The translations under genes were made by a program, and so were the position numbers. This document shows, in pieces, positions 6,593 to 7,834 of a DNA stretch of 7,834 nt. The DNA is from an uncultured Veillonella sp. (GTDB lineage Bacteria; Bacillota; Negativicutes; Veillonellales; Veillonellaceae): the NCBI GenBank assembly GCA_902466275.1, contig CABQQJ010000029.1, positions 1 to 7,834 on the forward strand, read 5' to 3'. Below the pieces are notes generated by a model. It searched no databases, was not told the origin of the DNA, and saw only the letters and a program-made list of their open reading frames with translations. How positions within the stretch are numbered: the first letter of the stretch is position 1; the number at the start of each line of letters is the position of its first letter.

Positions 6593-6638
6593 ATATATCG
6601 ATATGAGTATGTAAATATATTATGTTAAGGGAGCTTTT

Positions 6639-7676
6639 ATGAGTTTGTTACAAGAAACTTGTGGCGCTATTACAGGTCGCAGCCTAGAGATTGAACAATA
6701 TATATTTAATAGTTGGAATGCAGAATCGCCGGTGGAACTATATGGTCGTCTTGTAGATGTTGTGGCTCAATATGGGGCGGCTACGAATCAAGAGCAGGTA
6801 ACCGTGCCAAAACCATGTATGATTATTGCTTCTGCAGATCATGGCGTAGCTGATATGGGCGTCAGTGCGTATCCAAAAGAAACGACCGTTGGGATGACAC
6901 AAAATTACCTGATTCCTAAGGGGGCTGGCGCTAATTCTCTAGCGAATTACTGTGGAGCTCAAATGGAAGTTATCGACATGGGCATTGATGCGGATATGAG
7001 TTGGGTTCCAGGCCTTCGAAGTCATAAATTGGGGATGGGTACAAAAAACTTTGTAGAAGAACCCGCCATGACGCGGGAACAAGCGATTGAAGGCATTGAA
7101 GCAGGGATTCGTCTTGTAAAAGAGAAAATTGATGAAGGCTTTAACGTATTTTTGGTAGGTGAAATGGGCATATCGAATACGACAGCTAGTGCCCTTATGA
7201 CCGCTAAGTTTGCAGGACTTACAGCGGAAGAGGCGACGGGACGAGGAACGAATATTTCCGATGAACGACTCAAACTAAAACAGCGGATCGTTCATGATGT
7301 GCTAGAAAAATATAAGGATATTAGTAAGGATGATGCTCTTGGTATTTTATCTTCTGTAGGCGGTTTTGAATTTGCTTGTATTGTGGGTGTTATCTTAGGC
7401 GCTGCAGCAAATCATGGGTTAGTTATTATCGATGGATTTAATACATCGGCTTGTGCATTGGTGGCTAAAACCTTAGTGCCAGAAGTCATGGATTATGTGA
7501 TGGCATCTCATTTGTCGGCTGAAAAGGCGGCTAAATCTTCATTGGCAAATTTAGGTCTTGAAGCCTATGTAGATCTAGGCCTTTGTTTAGGCGAGGCATC
7601 TGGTAGTTCTGTTCAGATGGGCATGCTAGACCTTGCAGTTCATATGTATATGGCCATAACAGGAGGTGAGGCATGA
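6639..7676 (+). CDS. arsA: CobT-family nicotinate-nucleotide:base phosphoribosyltransferase, probable ArsA subunit (phenol/p-cresol activating)
   Basis: CobT enzymes move phosphoribose from nicotinate mononucleotide to the lower-ligand base of cobamides (B12 family). This 345-residue protein aligns over its length: ADHGVADMGVSAYPK at 66-80, GEMGISNTT at 174-182, GGFEFA at 241-246, DGF at 265-267 and LGEASG at 317-322. Glu319 matches the catalytic base Glu317 of Salmonella CobT; Glu175 and Lys214 also align with conserved residues. By alignment from memory, Ser80, Gln88 and Leu175 of that enzyme are Tyr78, Met86 and Met176 here, changes I recall being tied to phenolic-base use in Sporomusa ArsA. 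The N-terminal KPPGSLGxLE motif of ordinary CobT is absent. A second CobT homologue overlaps its stop (ATGA), as expected for the ArsAB heterodimer. AAGGGAG (6627-6633) sits 5 bases before the ATG. The name has no link to arsenic transport. An ordinary cobT label would be the conservative alternative. Confidence 0.85.
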   Translation: MSLLQETCGAITGRSLEIEQYIFNSWNAESPVELYGRLVDVVAQYGAATNQEQVTVPKPCMIIASADHGVADMGVSAYPKETTVGMTQNYLIPKGAGANSLANYCGAQMEVIDMGIDADMSWVPGLRSHKLGMGTKNFVEEPAMTREQAIEGIEAGIRLVKEKIDEGFNVFLVGEMGISNTTASALMTAKFAGLTAEEATGRGTNISDERLKLKQRIVHDVLEKYKDISKDDALGILSSVGGFEFACIVGVILGAAANHGLVIIDGFNTSACALVAKTLVPEVMDYVMASHLSAEKAAKSSLANLGLEAYVDLGLCLGEASGSSVQMGMLDLAVHMYMAITGGEA

Positions 7677-7834
7677 GAACTTTCAACATAGAACCATTGC
7701 ACGCACCCTCCATGGAGGAGTGCCGGTTACGTATTGATAATTTAACAAAACCTATTTATAGCCTAGCAACCTTAGAGCTTATAGCAGAACGCTTTGCAGG
7801 TATTTTGGCAAATCCTAAGCCCAATCATTTGCGC
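7673..7834 (+). CDS. arsB: Second CobT-family protein, probable ArsB subunit, N-terminal 54 codons (3' end outside window)
   Basis: The frame opens at ATG 7673, overlapping the arsA stop by ATGA, with AGGAGG (7661-7666) 6 bases upstream inside the end of arsA. It stays open to the window end. The 54 residues seen resemble the CobT N-terminus: IEPLHAPSMEECRLRIDNLT (6-25) followed by KPIYSLATLELIAERFAGI (26-44), which lines up with the KPPGSLGRLE...LAGM region of Salmonella CobT. The two residues after KP are Ile-Tyr instead of Pro-Gly, and the Gly after SL is Ala, so the motif is recognisable but degenerate. Tight coupling to arsA fits equal production of two partners in a heterodimer. The catalytic half is not in the window, so whether this subunit keeps an active site cannot be judged. 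Confidence 0.8.
   Translation, partial: MRTFNIEPLHAPSMEECRLRIDNLTKPIYSLATLELIAERFAGILANPKPNHLR

Noticed and set aside
6517..6638. Cobalamin riboswitch upstream of the cobT-like pair
   Set aside because: The gap is 122 bases, shorter than the usual element, and no B12-box-like sequence or the expected stems are visible.
7022..7273. 83-codon open frame on the - strand within arsA
   Set aside because: It is antisense to conserved CobT motifs and has no recognisable protein features.

Overview
The window looks like chromosome of a low-GC, Gram-negative-type Firmicute of the class Negativicutes, most likely Veillonella or a close relative. That placement rests on the mix of genes: an ecfT-truA junction typical of Firmicutes, a two-subunit 2-oxoacid:ferredoxin oxidoreductase typical of anaerobes, and a tandem pair of CobT-like genes resembling the ArsAB pair known from Sporomusa and Veillonella. 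It is inference from gene content and protein character, not from a database match. All seven recognisable genes lie on the + strand; no tRNA, rRNA, IS element or CRISPR array is visible.

Positions 1-1160: the 3' end of ecfT (membrane subunit of an energy-coupling-factor vitamin transporter) overlaps truA (tRNA pseudouridine synthase) by ATGA. Two hairpins, each followed by a T run, close this operon. Positions 1161-4040: a promoter, then korA and korB, which together encode a thiamine-diphosphate and iron-sulfur enzyme that interconverts a 2-oxoacid with its acyl-CoA, reducing ferredoxin. korA appears to start at a TTG codon set by a strong Shine-Dalgarno site. A rho-independent terminator follows korB. 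Positions 4041-5521: a monocistronic MATE-family multidrug/Na+ or H+ antiporter gene whose leader carries a near-perfect 20-bp tandem duplication starting about where transcription should begin. Positions 5522-6516: tyrA, prephenate dehydrogenase, for tyrosine synthesis. Positions 6517-7834: a promoter and two consecutive, ATGA-overlapping CobT-family genes, the second cut by the window end.

The most interesting part is the last one. The first CobT homologue carries Tyr, Met and Met at the three positions that correspond, by my alignment from memory, to Ser80, Gln88 and Leu175 of Salmonella CobT. As I recall, these are the changes associated with activating phenol and p-cresol rather than dimethylbenzimidazole. 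With a divergent second homologue immediately downstream, the pair is best read as ArsA-ArsB, making phenolyl or p-cresolyl cobamides (B12 analogues with a phenolic lower ligand). The neighbouring tyrA gene could be related, because tyrosine is a known source of p-cresol, but the two have separate promoters and that link is only a hypothesis. The system itself is described; the context and the regulatory sites are the less explored parts.
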